DNA from: Cyanobacteria bacterium SIG26
GTDB lineage: Bacteria; Cyanobacteriota; Vampirovibrionia; Gastranaerophilales; Gastranaerophilaceae
DNA: 64,000 nt
NCBI GenBank assembly: GCA_015152555.1
Contig: SUTS01000008.1
Location: 36,515-100,514, forward strand
Direction of reading: 5' to 3'
Both the position numbers and the translations under genes were made by a program. The notes below the pieces were generated by a model. That model worked only from the letters and a program-made list of their open reading frames with translations, had not been told where the DNA came from and searched no databases. Positions 36,309 to 46,503 of this stretch are shown here, piece by piece. How positions within the stretch are numbered: the first letter of the stretch is position 1; the number at the start of each line of letters is the position of its first letter.

Positions 36309-36993
36309 GAGGAGTATCTTCAACTTTTTTTTGGATAAATCTAAGGCTTTTGGCTTCATTTAATCCTTTTAAACACTTTTTAAGTATACTTTTAACCGGG
36401 TTTTCTCTGTTATACTTTGTCGTTGCTCTAAATTCCGGAATATTGATAGTTTCTCCGATTTTTTCTGTAATATTTATCGGGATGTCTTCTTTATAAATAA
36501 ATTCCACCGCTTCTTTTCTCTTAGCAAAGGTTTTATATTCAGTGGCAGGTGTAAAACCTGATAAATGTTCTTTTAAGTTGTCAGAAAGGGAATTGAAGTT
36601 TTTATCGTTTTCTTTAACATCGAAAAATTTTTGTTGACTTCTTATTACAAGCTTGCTTCGTTTAAGTTTTTCAGTAGGGATTTTCAATATAACAAGCTCA
36701 TTTTTACCTTTAATAAATGCTTGAATCCATTTAGCAGCAGTTCTTATCAGAGATTCTTGTAAAGTTGTTCCTTTTTCTCCCCAAGATTTATCGTACCCCC
36801 AACGCTTGCAGAAATTTGTCCAATCAACCATAAAAACGCCTTCTCCTTTTAGATACATATCACAATCAGTAGTTTTTATAAATCCATCTTGACACATTTT
36901 TTGATATGAATTTTGGTTCGTAAAATGATAAATAAATCGGGGGATTTTACGAGATGTGAAATTTATATTACTGTTATGTGTTCTAATTTCCAT
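36286..36993 (-). CDS. Candidate effector with ADP-ribosyltransferase-like features, 235 aa
   Basis: The N-terminus carries the tag NINFTSR (residues 9-15), shared in form with two other effector-like proteins here. From residue 19 the sequence RFIYHFTNQNSYQKMCQDGF followed by IKTT resembles the first motif of DarT/ART-type enzymes (aromatic-His, then helix and 'G-hydrophobic'). GVFMVDW and a late 'EAVEFIYKEDIPIN' follow the same order. This is pattern resemblance only; the catalytic Glu cannot be assigned. An upstream TAGCAAAAATTTATATTTC motif lies at 37010-37028. No signal peptide and no partner antitoxin are seen. Confidence 0.5.
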   Translation of the reverse strand: MEIRTHNSNINFTSRKIPRFIYHFTNQNSYQKMCQDGFIKTTDCDMYLKGEGVFMVDWTNFCKRWGYDKSWGEKGTTLQESLIRTAAKWIQAFIKGKNELVILKIPTEKLKRSKLVIRSQQKFFDVKENDKNFNSLSDNLKEHLSGFTPATEYKTFAKRKEAVEFIYKEDIPINITEKIGETINIPEFRATTKYNRENPVKSILKKCLKGLNEAKSLRFIQKKVEDTPPNFSQVH

Positions 36994-37121
36994 ATTATTT
37001 TTAAAACAAGAAATATAAATTTTTGCTAGTTATTTCAGCTTAACGTATAGTAAATTTTTTGATGAAATTTATGTTTTATGGAGCGTGTTTTTAATATATT
37101 TAAATAAGAATTGAGGAGATT

Positions 37122-38663
37122 ATGGAACACGATTGGAAACCGAAAGCAAGTCTAGCACTGATTACTATTGCCCTTATGTTAGCAACGTTTGTTGATGTTT
37201 TAAATACTTCTATTGCAAATGTTGCTCTAAAATATATCGCGGGTAGTTTTTCAGTTTCAGATGATGAAAGTCTATGGATTGTCACAATGTTTTTGATTGC
37301 ATGCAGTGTTTTATTACCCGCTACAGATTGGCTTTGTAGCGTATTTGGTCGCAAAAAATTCTTTTTATTTTGTATTGCATTATTTGGTATATCTGCGACA
37401 GTATGCGGATTTGCTCCAAATTTTGAGATAATGCTTCTTGCACGATTTTGTCAGGGGCTTGGCGGAGGATGCTTAATCCCATTATCACAAGCCATATTAT
37501 TAGAAAGTTATCCAAAAAGCGAACAAGGAAAAGCTATGGCAATATTTTCTGCGGGTATAACTATTGCACCTATTATCGGACCAATTTTGGGAGGTTATCT
37601 TACAAATAATTATTCTTGGAACTGGGTATTTTTCATAAGTATACCATTTTGCATTGCTGCGTTTGTTATGGTTGCAATGTATATTGAGGACCCTCCATAT
37701 TTAAAAGTTGTCGGATTACACAAAATGGATCATATTGGATTCTTTTTACTTGTTATTTGGATTGCTTCATTTCAAGTAATGATAGATAACGGGCAAAAAA
37801 ATGGGTGGTTTGACTCTGCTTATATTACAAAGTTGGGTATAACAAGTTTAATAGCATTTATATTATTTGTATGGCGTGAATTGAAATCTAGAAAGCCTTT
37901 ATTGGATTTGAGTATTGTGAGGAACTGGAATTTTACAATGGGGACCATAGCATTAACGATAGGTTTTGCTGTTGCTTACGGTACGATTGCAATATTGCCG
38001 CAATTTTTGCAACGTTTAATGGGATATGATTCGTTTTTAAGCGGATTAGCTGCAGGTCCGATGGGTGTGGGCAGTGTTTGTGCCGTAATTTGTGCCGGTA
38101 TAATTGCTAAAAAAGTTGATCTGCGAATACAATCATTTTTTGGCTTTGCAATATTTGCAATCGGTTGTTTTATGTTTTCTACACTAAATCTTAGTATATC
38201 TTTCGCAAATGTTGTAATTCCTACGATGGTATTGGGTTTTGGCATGACAACATTTATTATTCCTACAACGACTTTGCTGTTTTCAAACGTCTCAAATTTA
38301 GAAATGACGAATGCGGCAAGTGTTCAGAATTTAATTAAAAATGTTGGATGTGCAATAGGGACATCTTCTGTCGGTGTTTTTGTTTCTAGGTTTTCGCAAG
38401 TGCATCAAACGTATCTTGTTGATAGATTAACCGTTTTAAATAATGCTTTTGCAGAAAGAGTATCCGCGATGACTGCTGATTTTATGCAACACGGTGCAGA
38501 TATTGCAACTGCGGGGCAAATGGCACAGATTACGATTTATAAACAGCTAATACAACAATCCACATTGTGTGCTTTTATGACTTCATATAAGATTTATGCG
38601 CTTATAATTTTATTTATTCTTCCGTTTGTTTTTATTATGAAAAAGATAGATTATTCAAAGTAG
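37122..38663 (+). CDS. MFS drug exporter, DHA2/EmrB type
   Basis: 513-aa inner-membrane transporter with about 14 helices. The first helix contains 'MLATFVDVLNTSIANVAL', the DHA2 hallmark, followed by 'LCSVFGRKKFF' and motif C-like 'GITIAPIIGPILGGYL'. AGGAG precedes the ATG. EmrA-type adaptor and TolC partners are not adjacent, although a TolC lies at 4.1 kb. The gene is followed by two acetyltransferases, which might modify a substrate, but no link is shown. Confidence 0.9.
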   Translation: MEHDWKPKASLALITIALMLATFVDVLNTSIANVALKYIAGSFSVSDDESLWIVTMFLIACSVLLPATDWLCSVFGRKKFFLFCIALFGISATVCGFAPNFEIMLLARFCQGLGGGCLIPLSQAILLESYPKSEQGKAMAIFSAGITIAPIIGPILGGYLTNNYSWNWVFFISIPFCIAAFVMVAMYIEDPPYLKVVGLHKMDHIGFFLLVIWIASFQVMIDNGQKNGWFDSAYITKLGITSLIAFILFVWRELKSRKPLLDLSIVRNWNFTMGTIALTIGFAVAYGTIAILPQFLQRLMGYDSFLSGLAAGPMGVGSVCAVICAGIIAKKVDLRIQSFFGFAIFAIGCFMFSTLNLSISFANVVIPTMVLGFGMTTFIIPTTTLLFSNVSNLEMTNAASVQNLIKNVGCAIGTSSVGVFVSRFSQVHQTYLVDRLTVLNNAFAERVSAMTADFMQHGADIATAGQMAQITIYKQLIQQSTLCAFMTSYKIYALIILFILPFVFIMKKIDYSK

Positions 38664-38691
38664 TGTATAATTATTTTGAGAGGTTTATTTT

Positions 38692-39252
38692 ATGAATGAA
38701 AAAGAAAAAATGATATCTGGGCAGTTATATGACGCAAATAATGATGCGGCATTAATTCAAGCTCGTCAAGAGTGCAAAATGTTATGTCACAAGTATAATA
38801 ATTTGTCACCTGACAAATCTGTCGAACGAAAAGAGTTAATGAAACAGATATTAGGTGTTATAAAAGGGGATTTTTTAATAGAGCAACCTTTTATCTGTGA
38901 TTATGGGTGGAATATAGAAATAGGTGAAAATTTTTATTCTAATCATAATTTAGTGATTTTAGATCCGGCAAAGGTTGAATTTGGTGATAATGTTTTTATT
39001 GGTCCAAATTGTGCATTTTATACTCCTGAACATCCGCTAGATGCAAATACAAGGAATAAAGGTTTAGAATATGCTTATCCAATAAAGGTTGGGAATAATG
39101 TTTGGTTTGGTGGTAATGTAGTTGTTTTATCTGGGGTTACAATAGGTGATAATGTTGTAATTGGAGCTGGGAGTGTTGTAGTTAAAGATATCCCATCAAA
39201 TAGTGTAGCTGTAGGTAATCCGTGCAAGGTTATAAAAACATTGTCTCAATAA
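38692..39252 (+). CDS. Maltose/galactoside O-acetyltransferase-like enzyme, 186 aa
   Basis: Left-handed beta-helix acetyltransferase. The N-terminal KEKMISGQLYDANND matches the Maa helical cap; hexapeptide repeats (for example 'IEIGENFYSNHNLVILD' and 'VTIGDNVVIGAGSVVVKD') and the catalytic His in TPEHPLD are present. The length matches Maa/LacA. It acetylates sugars with acetyl-CoA; the acceptor is unknown. GAGAGG precedes the start. A tandem paralogue follows. Confidence 0.88.
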   Translation: MNEKEKMISGQLYDANNDAALIQARQECKMLCHKYNNLSPDKSVERKELMKQILGVIKGDFLIEQPFICDYGWNIEIGENFYSNHNLVILDPAKVEFGDNVFIGPNCAFYTPEHPLDANTRNKGLEYAYPIKVGNNVWFGGNVVVLSGVTIGDNVVIGAGSVVVKDIPSNSVAVGNPCKVIKTLSQ

Positions 39253-39316
39253 CTTAAAAGCATCCCTAATAGGGCAGTTTTAAATAATGTTAAAGTCCTA
39301 TAATATGTAGCAAGTT

Positions 39317-39958
39317 ATGTTAAATACTATCTTCTGTAAACAAATTCTTGCATATATTTTTAGTCGTAAAAAACTTTTGTTCAATGAAAAAGAAAAAATG
39401 CTAAGTGGTAAGGTTTATAATCCTTCGTTGGATTATAATCTTTTTAAAGAACGTTTACAATGTAAAACATTATGCTATAAGTATAATAATTTACCGGCAA
39501 ATAAGGTTTTACAACGTAATAATCTTATCGCAAAGATTATCGGAAAAGTTGGTAAAGTTTTTTATTTAGAGCAACCTTTTATGTGTGATTATGGTTATAA
39601 TATTGAGTTTGGTGAGAATTTTTGTTCAAATCATAATTTATTAATTTTGGATGCAGGCAAAGTGAAATTTGGTAATAATGTTATGGTTGGTCCGAATTGT
39701 GAATTTTATGCAACGATGCATCCAATAAATACAAACAGACGTTTAAAAGGGTTACAATGGGCAAATCCTATCACAATATGTGATAATGTTTGGATTTGCG
39801 GAAATGTTACTGTATTAGGAGGAGTTACTATTGGTAAAAATTCAATAATTGGAGCCGGAAGTGTTGTTACAAGAGATATTCCTCCAAATTCACTTGCGGT
39901 AGGCAATCCTTGTAAAGTTATTAAGTCTTTTGAGAAATATTCTTTTCCTGAAGAATAA
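39317..39958 (+). CDS. Maltose/galactoside O-acetyltransferase-like enzyme, 213 aa (paralogue)
   Basis: Tandem duplicate of the preceding gene, clearly alike from NEKEKMLSGKVY onward, with the catalytic His in ATMHPINT and repeats such as 'VTIGKNSIIGAGSVVTRD'. About 21 extra N-terminal residues precede the conserved start; TTG at 39377 would give the same start as the paralogue, so the true start is uncertain. The 3' end overlaps the convergent protease-like gene by 38 bases. Confidence 0.85.
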   Translation: MLNTIFCKQILAYIFSRKKLLFNEKEKMLSGKVYNPSLDYNLFKERLQCKTLCYKYNNLPANKVLQRNNLIAKIIGKVGKVFYLEQPFMCDYGYNIEFGENFCSNHNLLILDAGKVKFGNNVMVGPNCEFYATMHPINTNRRLKGLQWANPITICDNVWICGNVTVLGGVTIGKNSIIGAGSVVTRDIPPNSLAVGNPCKVIKSFEKYSFPEE

Positions 39959-40625
39959 TATCTTTGTGAGTTTTTAAAAGATATTTAATTTCTCTGTTTG
40001 TAAATATACGATTTATAATAAAATCAAACTTCCCATCACTAGGTATAAATTTAAGTTTTTTACTTTTAATCATTCTGCCGTCAAAACAGTGGCGGAATTC
40101 TCCTTTATATCGTACAACTGCATTTGGGATAGTATCTGCAAATCCAAGCCAGGCGTCTATAATATATGGTGTTTTAACATCATTTACAAGTAGAACCGCA
40201 TGATCCATATCTTTACCTCGTTCTGTTACAAGATAAACTTTTTCAACATTTTTTAATCCGTTAGCTTGAGCAATAATGGCTGCTAATTCTGCACTTTCTC
40301 CACAATTGCCAGCGTGGTATTTTTTGATTGGTTGAATATATGCTTTTACATAATCAACAAGTTTCTTTGCACATATAATTCTATCTTTTTTTTCATTTCT
40401 CATTACTGTGACTTGGTCTGAAACGTTCCAGATTAGTTCTTTAAATCTTTTTCTTTTTGCAAATTTGTGAGTTTCTAATAATGTGGATGAAATTCTTGGA
40501 AATGACTTGTTTACACGGCGTGCAATATCATCTGCAAACCTTATTTTTGGGTTACGTGCTGAAAAACTTGTATTATTTTGAGAGATAGGCCTAACATCCA
40601 TAACATTAGTATTAAGTTGAAACAT
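39921..40625 (-). CDS. Candidate secreted Cys-His-Asp protease/transglutaminase-like protein, 234 aa
   Basis: A papain- or transglutaminase-like triad is visible: Cys108 in AGNCGESAELA, His142 in MDHAVLLV and Asp157 in YIIDAWLGF. The order and the short His-Asp gap resemble C58 (YopT/AvrPphB) effectors as well as bacterial transglutaminase-like enzymes. The N-terminus holds NNTSFSAR (residues 17-24), like the tag in the proteins at 36286 and 54555. There is no Sec signal peptide, which with the tag suggests non-Sec export. Divergent from the metalloprotease gene. Activity is inferred only. Confidence 0.6.
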   Translation of the reverse strand: MFQLNTNVMDVRPISQNNTSFSARNPKIRFADDIARRVNKSFPRISSTLLETHKFAKRKRFKELIWNVSDQVTVMRNEKKDRIICAKKLVDYVKAYIQPIKKYHAGNCGESAELAAIIAQANGLKNVEKVYLVTERGKDMDHAVLLVNDVKTPYIIDAWLGFADTIPNAVVRYKGEFRHCFDGRMIKSKKLKFIPSDGKFDFIINRIFTNREIKYLLKTHKDIILQEKNISQKT

Positions 40626-40675
40626 ACAGGAAATTGTCGTTTTATGTTTTTATGTAACAAAAATTTAAACAAAAT

Positions 40676-40703
40676 TAAAGTTTTATACGACTTGTACCGT
40701 AAT
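40676..40703 (+). promoter_or_regulatory. Sigma-28-like promoter of the metalloprotease gene
   Basis: TAAAGTTT (40676-40683), 12 bases, ACCGTAAT (40696-40703); 34 bases before the GTG. It is the same N12/CCGTA variant as before 57013 and 63618. Confidence 0.6.
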
Positions 40704-40737
40704 ATATATAGGTAGATTATTATTGAGGTTCCAATAA

Positions 40738-42543
40738 GTGAGCGGAAACACTATACAGCAATATGCAAATTATAATCCAAAGTTTATTACAAAAGAGGCT
40801 TTGTTATCATTTATTGAAGAAAATAATCTTCAGAATGCCGGTGGAAATATTGAATCTGTATTTTTACAATGTGATAATTCCGGAATATTTGGTAGTATTG
40901 TAAACAACGGACAATTAGAGGATGCTGAATTAAAACAATTTATAAAATCATTAGCACCGAATGTTGCAGAACTTATTAAAACTAAATTTTTGGCACCATT
41001 AGCAAATAATGAGATAATTGAAACTATTGGGAAATTCCAATATACGTCATTAGATAAATCAGAACAATTGAAACAATATAAAACTTTTGATAATGCATTA
41101 AAAAAACAGAGTTATAAAATTGAAAATCGACGATATCTTATGTTTGAAAAATTGGCACAGATGTTAAAAAATGGTGAAATATCATTTGACGGTGGTTTAA
41201 GCGAAAAGGAAATGGATTATTTGTTTAAGCTTAGTCCGGATATTTTAGAAAATCTGGTTAATAAAAATATTGATATTCAATCATTGCTATTTGAAGCAAG
41301 TACTGAATTCTCAACAAGTTTATTAAACGGAGATTATTCTAAATTGGCTGATGAAAGCTTGCGAGAAATTGATGGTTCTAAACAATTGTTTATGGCATTA
41401 GATGAGTTTAAATCAAAAAAAGGAATTTCTTTGTACGATCATTTTATACAGTGTTATGAAAATAATGAAATGGCTAAAGATGAATTCCTAACTAATATGA
41501 CAAATTTATTGAAAAGTTGTCGAGCTTCAATGCCTAATTTTGTTCCGGATGATATTATGTTTTTAGACGCAGATTTTGAAGATTTGTACTCGTTTGTTGA
41601 GACTGGTGATGACGTTGAATTAGACGCTTTTAAACAGTTAGATTTTGATAAGTATATTGATGAAATTTTTATCCCTGATGTTTTTAATTTCCTCAAAAAT
41701 GACAGAATTTATAAAGAGAATAAAGCCCAGTATGATAAATTGCAACAATTTAATTTAGAAGGTACGAAAATCGCTAATTTAAGACCAGAAATTACGAATG
41801 TAGAGATTGCTGCAAATAAAAAGATACAAACGTTCAATGGCGTGGAATATAGCATTGAATTAAATGAGAATTCTGTTACCGTAACAAATGCTTCAATAAA
41901 AGAAACTTATACGATAAATTTGGATAAGATGTTGGCAAACATTTCTTCAGATAAGGATAAAGCCAAAGTTAAAGATATTATATTAGCCCTAAATGCGCCT
42001 GTTTTGATTGATTTATGTCAAGAAGTTGATACTATAGAAGTTTATTACGAAGATAGTTCAGTCTTAGCTGCTTACCATTCGGATAATAATATTATAAAAA
42101 TTAACCTTTTTGATGATCAATTACCACCTGAAAAATATGTAAGAGGTTTAACTCATGAAATAGGTCATTCTTTGGATTTTTCAAATCGTGGCGGTGATAA
42201 TATTTCTTGGGCCGGTAAAGATTCTACGTTTTTAAATATAGCGGAAAAAGAATTAGAAGCATTAAAGTCTCGTCCGGATTATGAAAAACAATACGCATCA
42301 TCAAGTCCTTTGGAGATGTTTTCGGAATGTTATACATTGTTAATGACAGGTAAATCTTGTTCTTCGGATTTCGTTTTAGCAACGTATTTCCCTGAAACCC
42401 TGAAGTTTATTAATGAGCATTTGGATGAATTGAGAGCAATTCCTTTGGAAAATCGACATTATTATAAAGAAGGTGCCGATGAAATAATTGATTTTTATAA
42501 TGGTATAAAGTATCCTCAATGGAATAATTTTAATCCTAGTTAA
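40738..42543 (+). CDS. Lethal-factor-like (M34/ATLF-type) zinc metalloprotease, 601 aa
   Basis: The C-terminal domain has H473-E-I-G-H477 as zinc ligands and catalytic Glu, followed by Y519 and E526 (in SSSPLEMFSE). The seven-residue Tyr-to-Glu spacing equals that of anthrax lethal factor (Tyr728, Glu735), strongly pointing to the ATLF/M34 fold. Residues about 1-380 are helical and unrecognised; residues 395-440 are a short beta segment. There is no Sec signal. The start is GTG at 40738 with GAGG nine bases upstream. A sigma-28-like promoter precedes it, so expression is probably tied to flagellar-type export. Confidence 0.75.
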   Translation: MSGNTIQQYANYNPKFITKEALLSFIEENNLQNAGGNIESVFLQCDNSGIFGSIVNNGQLEDAELKQFIKSLAPNVAELIKTKFLAPLANNEIIETIGKFQYTSLDKSEQLKQYKTFDNALKKQSYKIENRRYLMFEKLAQMLKNGEISFDGGLSEKEMDYLFKLSPDILENLVNKNIDIQSLLFEASTEFSTSLLNGDYSKLADESLREIDGSKQLFMALDEFKSKKGISLYDHFIQCYENNEMAKDEFLTNMTNLLKSCRASMPNFVPDDIMFLDADFEDLYSFVETGDDVELDAFKQLDFDKYIDEIFIPDVFNFLKNDRIYKENKAQYDKLQQFNLEGTKIANLRPEITNVEIAANKKIQTFNGVEYSIELNENSVTVTNASIKETYTINLDKMLANISSDKDKAKVKDIILALNAPVLIDLCQEVDTIEVYYEDSSVLAAYHSDNNIIKINLFDDQLPPEKYVRGLTHEIGHSLDFSNRGGDNISWAGKDSTFLNIAEKELEALKSRPDYEKQYASSSPLEMFSECYTLLMTGKSCSSDFVLATYFPETLKFINEHLDELRAIPLENRHYYKEGADEIIDFYNGIKYPQWNNFNPS

Positions 42544-42571
42544 AGAGCTGTTATATATAACAGCTCTTTTT
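42543..42571 (+). terminator. Intrinsic terminator of the metalloprotease gene
   Basis: AAAGAGCTGTTATATATAACAGCTCTTTTT: a fully self-complementary stem with T-run, overlapping the stop codon. Confidence 0.85.
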
Positions 42572-42659
42572 AGTGCATATTTAGGGATAGCTTACTGGCG
42601 GATATATTTGTCCTGCGTTTCTTTTATATTTCTAAAGTTACAAAAGAAAGGAGTGAAAA

Positions 42660-43955
42660 ATGGCTTTTAATCCATTAAAAGAAAAAGGTATAGCACCTGA
42701 AAAACAATTAAGAACTTGGCATGATATTGCTCATAGGCATTTTAATAAGAATGAAGTTGATTGTTATACAAGAACTCGCCAAATTTTAATGAATGGTATT
42801 GAAGTTGAAGCATGGAATTTTAAACATAATTTTTCAAGAAATACCACAGATGAACAAACACAAGAGTTTTTGGCAATGACAAAACGTATTGAAGATCAAC
42901 AGCAAACTACAATTAATTGGTTAACTCCATCTGATCAATCTGTATTAGAAACCACATTAGGTTACGAACAAGTTGCTGTTGATTTAACGGCTTGGATGGC
43001 TCAAAATGAACCCGATTTATATGTTAAAGAAACCTTTGACTTTGGATTATTAGAAGATTTTGACCATTTATATCGTTATAGTCAGTGGGCATACATGCAG
43101 CATGGAATTACTCCGAATGATATTGTACAAGGTCAAACAGATATTATTTTTGGTCGTCCTACACAACATCACCACAACTGTAATATTTTAAGACTACGTA
43201 CCCCGTATGATAAAATGACTGCTGCGCCACAAACAAAGGTTAATTTATATACTTTAGTAGCCGGAGAACAACAAACTCATAATTTTTACGCAGAACACGG
43301 TATGTGTTATGGTAATGAGTGTTTACGTGAAACTTATGCCGAAATTAAAGATGTCGAAGAAGAACACGTAAATATGTATGAGTCTTTAATCGACCCAACA
43401 GAATCCTGGTATGAAAAACTACTTCTTCATGAATTTACGGAAGTCTGTACATACTACAACTGTATGGAAGACGAAACAGATGAAATGTTAAAACCAATTT
43501 GGGAACAATTTGTTGATTATGAAATAGGACATCTTGCCGTTGCGGCAGAATTATTTAAAAAGCACGAAAAACGAGATCCTGAAGAGGTTATCGGTTCTGA
43601 AATTGTTTATCCTTGTCGATTTAAATCTCAAAAAGATTATGTCGCAAAAGTTCTCAAAAAAGAAATTGATAAACGTTTAGGCACAGATAAAGATTATATG
43701 TTTATTGAAGATTTACCTGAATCTTGGCAAAGTTATGTTGTTCAAGATATGGTTGGTGAAGACGGTTCACCTTCTGAAGTCACAATTAGGGTTATCGAAG
43801 CTCAGAAACATCGTGATTTGGTTATGGCATCTGAAGATTTGGAAAAAGATGCATATAATCTGTACAGGCGTGGCTTACAAGAAAAAGGCCTTGCGCCGGA
43901 AACAGTTACCCCTGATGAATATAAACAAATGCTCAAAGAAGAATTTGAACTTTAG
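42660..43955 (+). CDS. Ferritin-like di-iron domain protein, 431 aa
   Basis: The middle region has Glu/His motifs of a four-helix ferritin-like fold: YAEIKDVEEEHVNMYESL (ExxH), then LLLHEFTEVCTYYNC and 'FVDYEIGHLAVAAELF', the second ExxH-type pair. The N-terminal 190 residues are helical and Trp-rich (LRTWHDIAHRHF, 'QHHHNCNILRL'). The exact family is not recognised; a redox or oxygen-handling role is likely. AAAGGAG precedes the ATG. The gene is flanked by terminators on both sides, so it is transcribed alone. Confidence 0.7.
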   Translation: MAFNPLKEKGIAPEKQLRTWHDIAHRHFNKNEVDCYTRTRQILMNGIEVEAWNFKHNFSRNTTDEQTQEFLAMTKRIEDQQQTTINWLTPSDQSVLETTLGYEQVAVDLTAWMAQNEPDLYVKETFDFGLLEDFDHLYRYSQWAYMQHGITPNDIVQGQTDIIFGRPTQHHHNCNILRLRTPYDKMTAAPQTKVNLYTLVAGEQQTHNFYAEHGMCYGNECLRETYAEIKDVEEEHVNMYESLIDPTESWYEKLLLHEFTEVCTYYNCMEDETDEMLKPIWEQFVDYEIGHLAVAAELFKKHEKRDPEEVIGSEIVYPCRFKSQKDYVAKVLKKEIDKRLGTDKDYMFIEDLPESWQSYVVQDMVGEDGSPSEVTIRVIEAQKHRDLVMASEDLEKDAYNLYRRGLQEKGLAPETVTPDEYKQMLKEEFEL

Positions 43956-43963
43956 GCAAAAAA

Positions 43964-43990
43964 AAAAGAACCCTATTATGGGTTCTTTTT
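43964..43990. terminator. Bidirectional terminator
   Basis: AAAGAACCC-tattat-GGGTTCTTT with long A- and T-runs between the convergent ferritin-like gene and gdhA. Confidence 0.9.
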
Positions 43991-44005
43991 TTGGTTATAA
44001 AATCT

Positions 44006-45358
<1,353 letters not shown>

Positions 45359-45490
45359 TTACGACTTCCTCTACTAATACTTACGAGAAAATTCTATCAC
45401 ATATAATTTTATTTGTGTAGTGCTATTTTAAAATTTGACAACTTTTTTTCATACTAATATAATTGCTTAAAATAAAAGGAAGGAGAAAGT

Positions 45491-45967
45491 ATGATTGAGA
45501 GATTAAAAAGATATACAGATGAGTTTAAAACCTTTGCAATGCGTGGAAATGTTATTGACATGGCTGTCGGTATAATTATTGGTGCAGCTTTTGGTAAAAT
45601 CGTAGACTCTTTGGTAAAAGACGTTATTATGCCACCATTAGGATGGATGTTAGGCAAAGTTGATTTTGCCAATATGTTTATAGCATTACCTGATTATGAA
45701 GGTAATTTTATTACTTATGCAACTTTAGATGCAGCTAAAGAAGCCGGTGCAGTTACAATAAATTATGGTTTGTTTATAAATACATTGATTAGTTTCGTCT
45801 TAGTAGCTTTTTCTGTATTTTTATTAATTAAAGGAATAAATAAATTAAGAGCAGAAAAGAAAGTTGAAGAAATCGATCAAGCTCCAACAACAAAAGACTG
45901 TCCTCATTGTTTCTCTCAAATTGATATAAGAGCGACAAAATGTCCAAATTGTACGGCGGATATCTAA
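45491..45967 (+). CDS. mscL: Large-conductance mechanosensitive channel with C-terminal zinc ribbon
   Basis: 158-aa MscL. Residues 1-110 are the channel: 'EFKTFAMRGNVIDMAVGIII', first helix GxxxG packing, then periplasmic loop and second helix 'INTLISFVLVAFSVFLLI'. The end carries an added zinc-ribbon-like CPHCFSQIDIRATKCPNC (two Cys-x2-Cys pairs), as in some other bacterial MscL proteins. It releases solutes on hypo-osmotic shock. AAGGAAGGAG precedes the start. It overlaps a convergent gene by four bases. Confidence 0.94.
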   Translation: MIERLKRYTDEFKTFAMRGNVIDMAVGIIIGAAFGKIVDSLVKDVIMPPLGWMLGKVDFANMFIALPDYEGNFITYATLDAAKEAGAVTINYGLFINTLISFVLVAFSVFLLIKGINKLRAEKKVEEIDQAPTTKDCPHCFSQIDIRATKCPNCTADI

Positions 45968-46284
45968 GCATTTATGTCAAGTTTTTTAGCTTGTTTAGCG
46001 GCTTGTTTAGCCGCTTTTTTAATGCGGATTGCACGATTTCTTATCGGTTGCATTTGAATTCTGTGAAAAAGGGCTTTAGCACCCCCTATTAGTGTGCAAT
46101 TTGCTAATGCTAATGTGGATGCCGTACATACTATATCTCCGGATAAGGCACCCACTCCTGTTGCACATGTTGATAATCCAAGAAAAAAAGTTGCGTCCAT
46201 GGTTTTGTTGTAGTTTGCTCTTACAGTGTTTTTTGAAAGATATCTCACTGCTTTTGTTCCGATTTTATCAACGATTTTTAACAT
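45964..46284 (-). CDS. Small lineage-specific membrane protein, 106 aa
   Basis: Not recognised. A central hydrophobic, glycine/cysteine-containing hairpin (residues about 30-70) is followed by a very basic C-terminus with repeated KQAAKQAKK. AGGAGC precedes the ATG. Upstream on the minus strand is TTAGCAAAAAATATAATTTTTAG (46318-46340), related to the motif found before other lineage-specific genes. It overlaps the 3' end of mscL by four bases. Confidence 0.6.
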   Translation of the reverse strand: MLKIVDKIGTKAVRYLSKNTVRANYNKTMDATFFLGLSTCATGVGALSGDIVCTASTLALANCTLIGGAKALFHRIQMQPIRNRAIRIKKAAKQAAKQAKKLDINA

Positions 46285-46466
46285 TATATGTGCTCCTTTT
46301 TTCTTTTTTAATATCTAAAAATTATATTTTTTGCTAATAAAGTCACAAATCTTAACAAATAAAGGTAATAATGCAATTGAGGGCTTAATTATGACTTTAT
46401 TATTATATAGACTATTCAAAGGTTACAACTGAGAAATAGTTTACGGTTCGAATGTTTCGAATTAAG

Positions 46467-46496
46467 GCGGCGGGTTTTGTAAACAAAACCCGCCGC
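46467..46496 (-). terminator. Terminator hairpin after the ICMT-like gene
   Basis: A 13-bp stem GCGGCGGGTTTTG/CAAAACCCGCCGC with TAAA loop, seven bases past the stop at 46504. No clear T-run follows on the minus strand (TTAATTC), so termination strength is uncertain. Confidence 0.6.
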
Positions 46497-46503
46497 TCCT
46501 TAG

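Noticed and set aside
38692..39958. Capsule or O-antigen cluster around the acetyltransferases
   Set aside because: No glycosyltransferase, flippase or polymerase gene is nearby.
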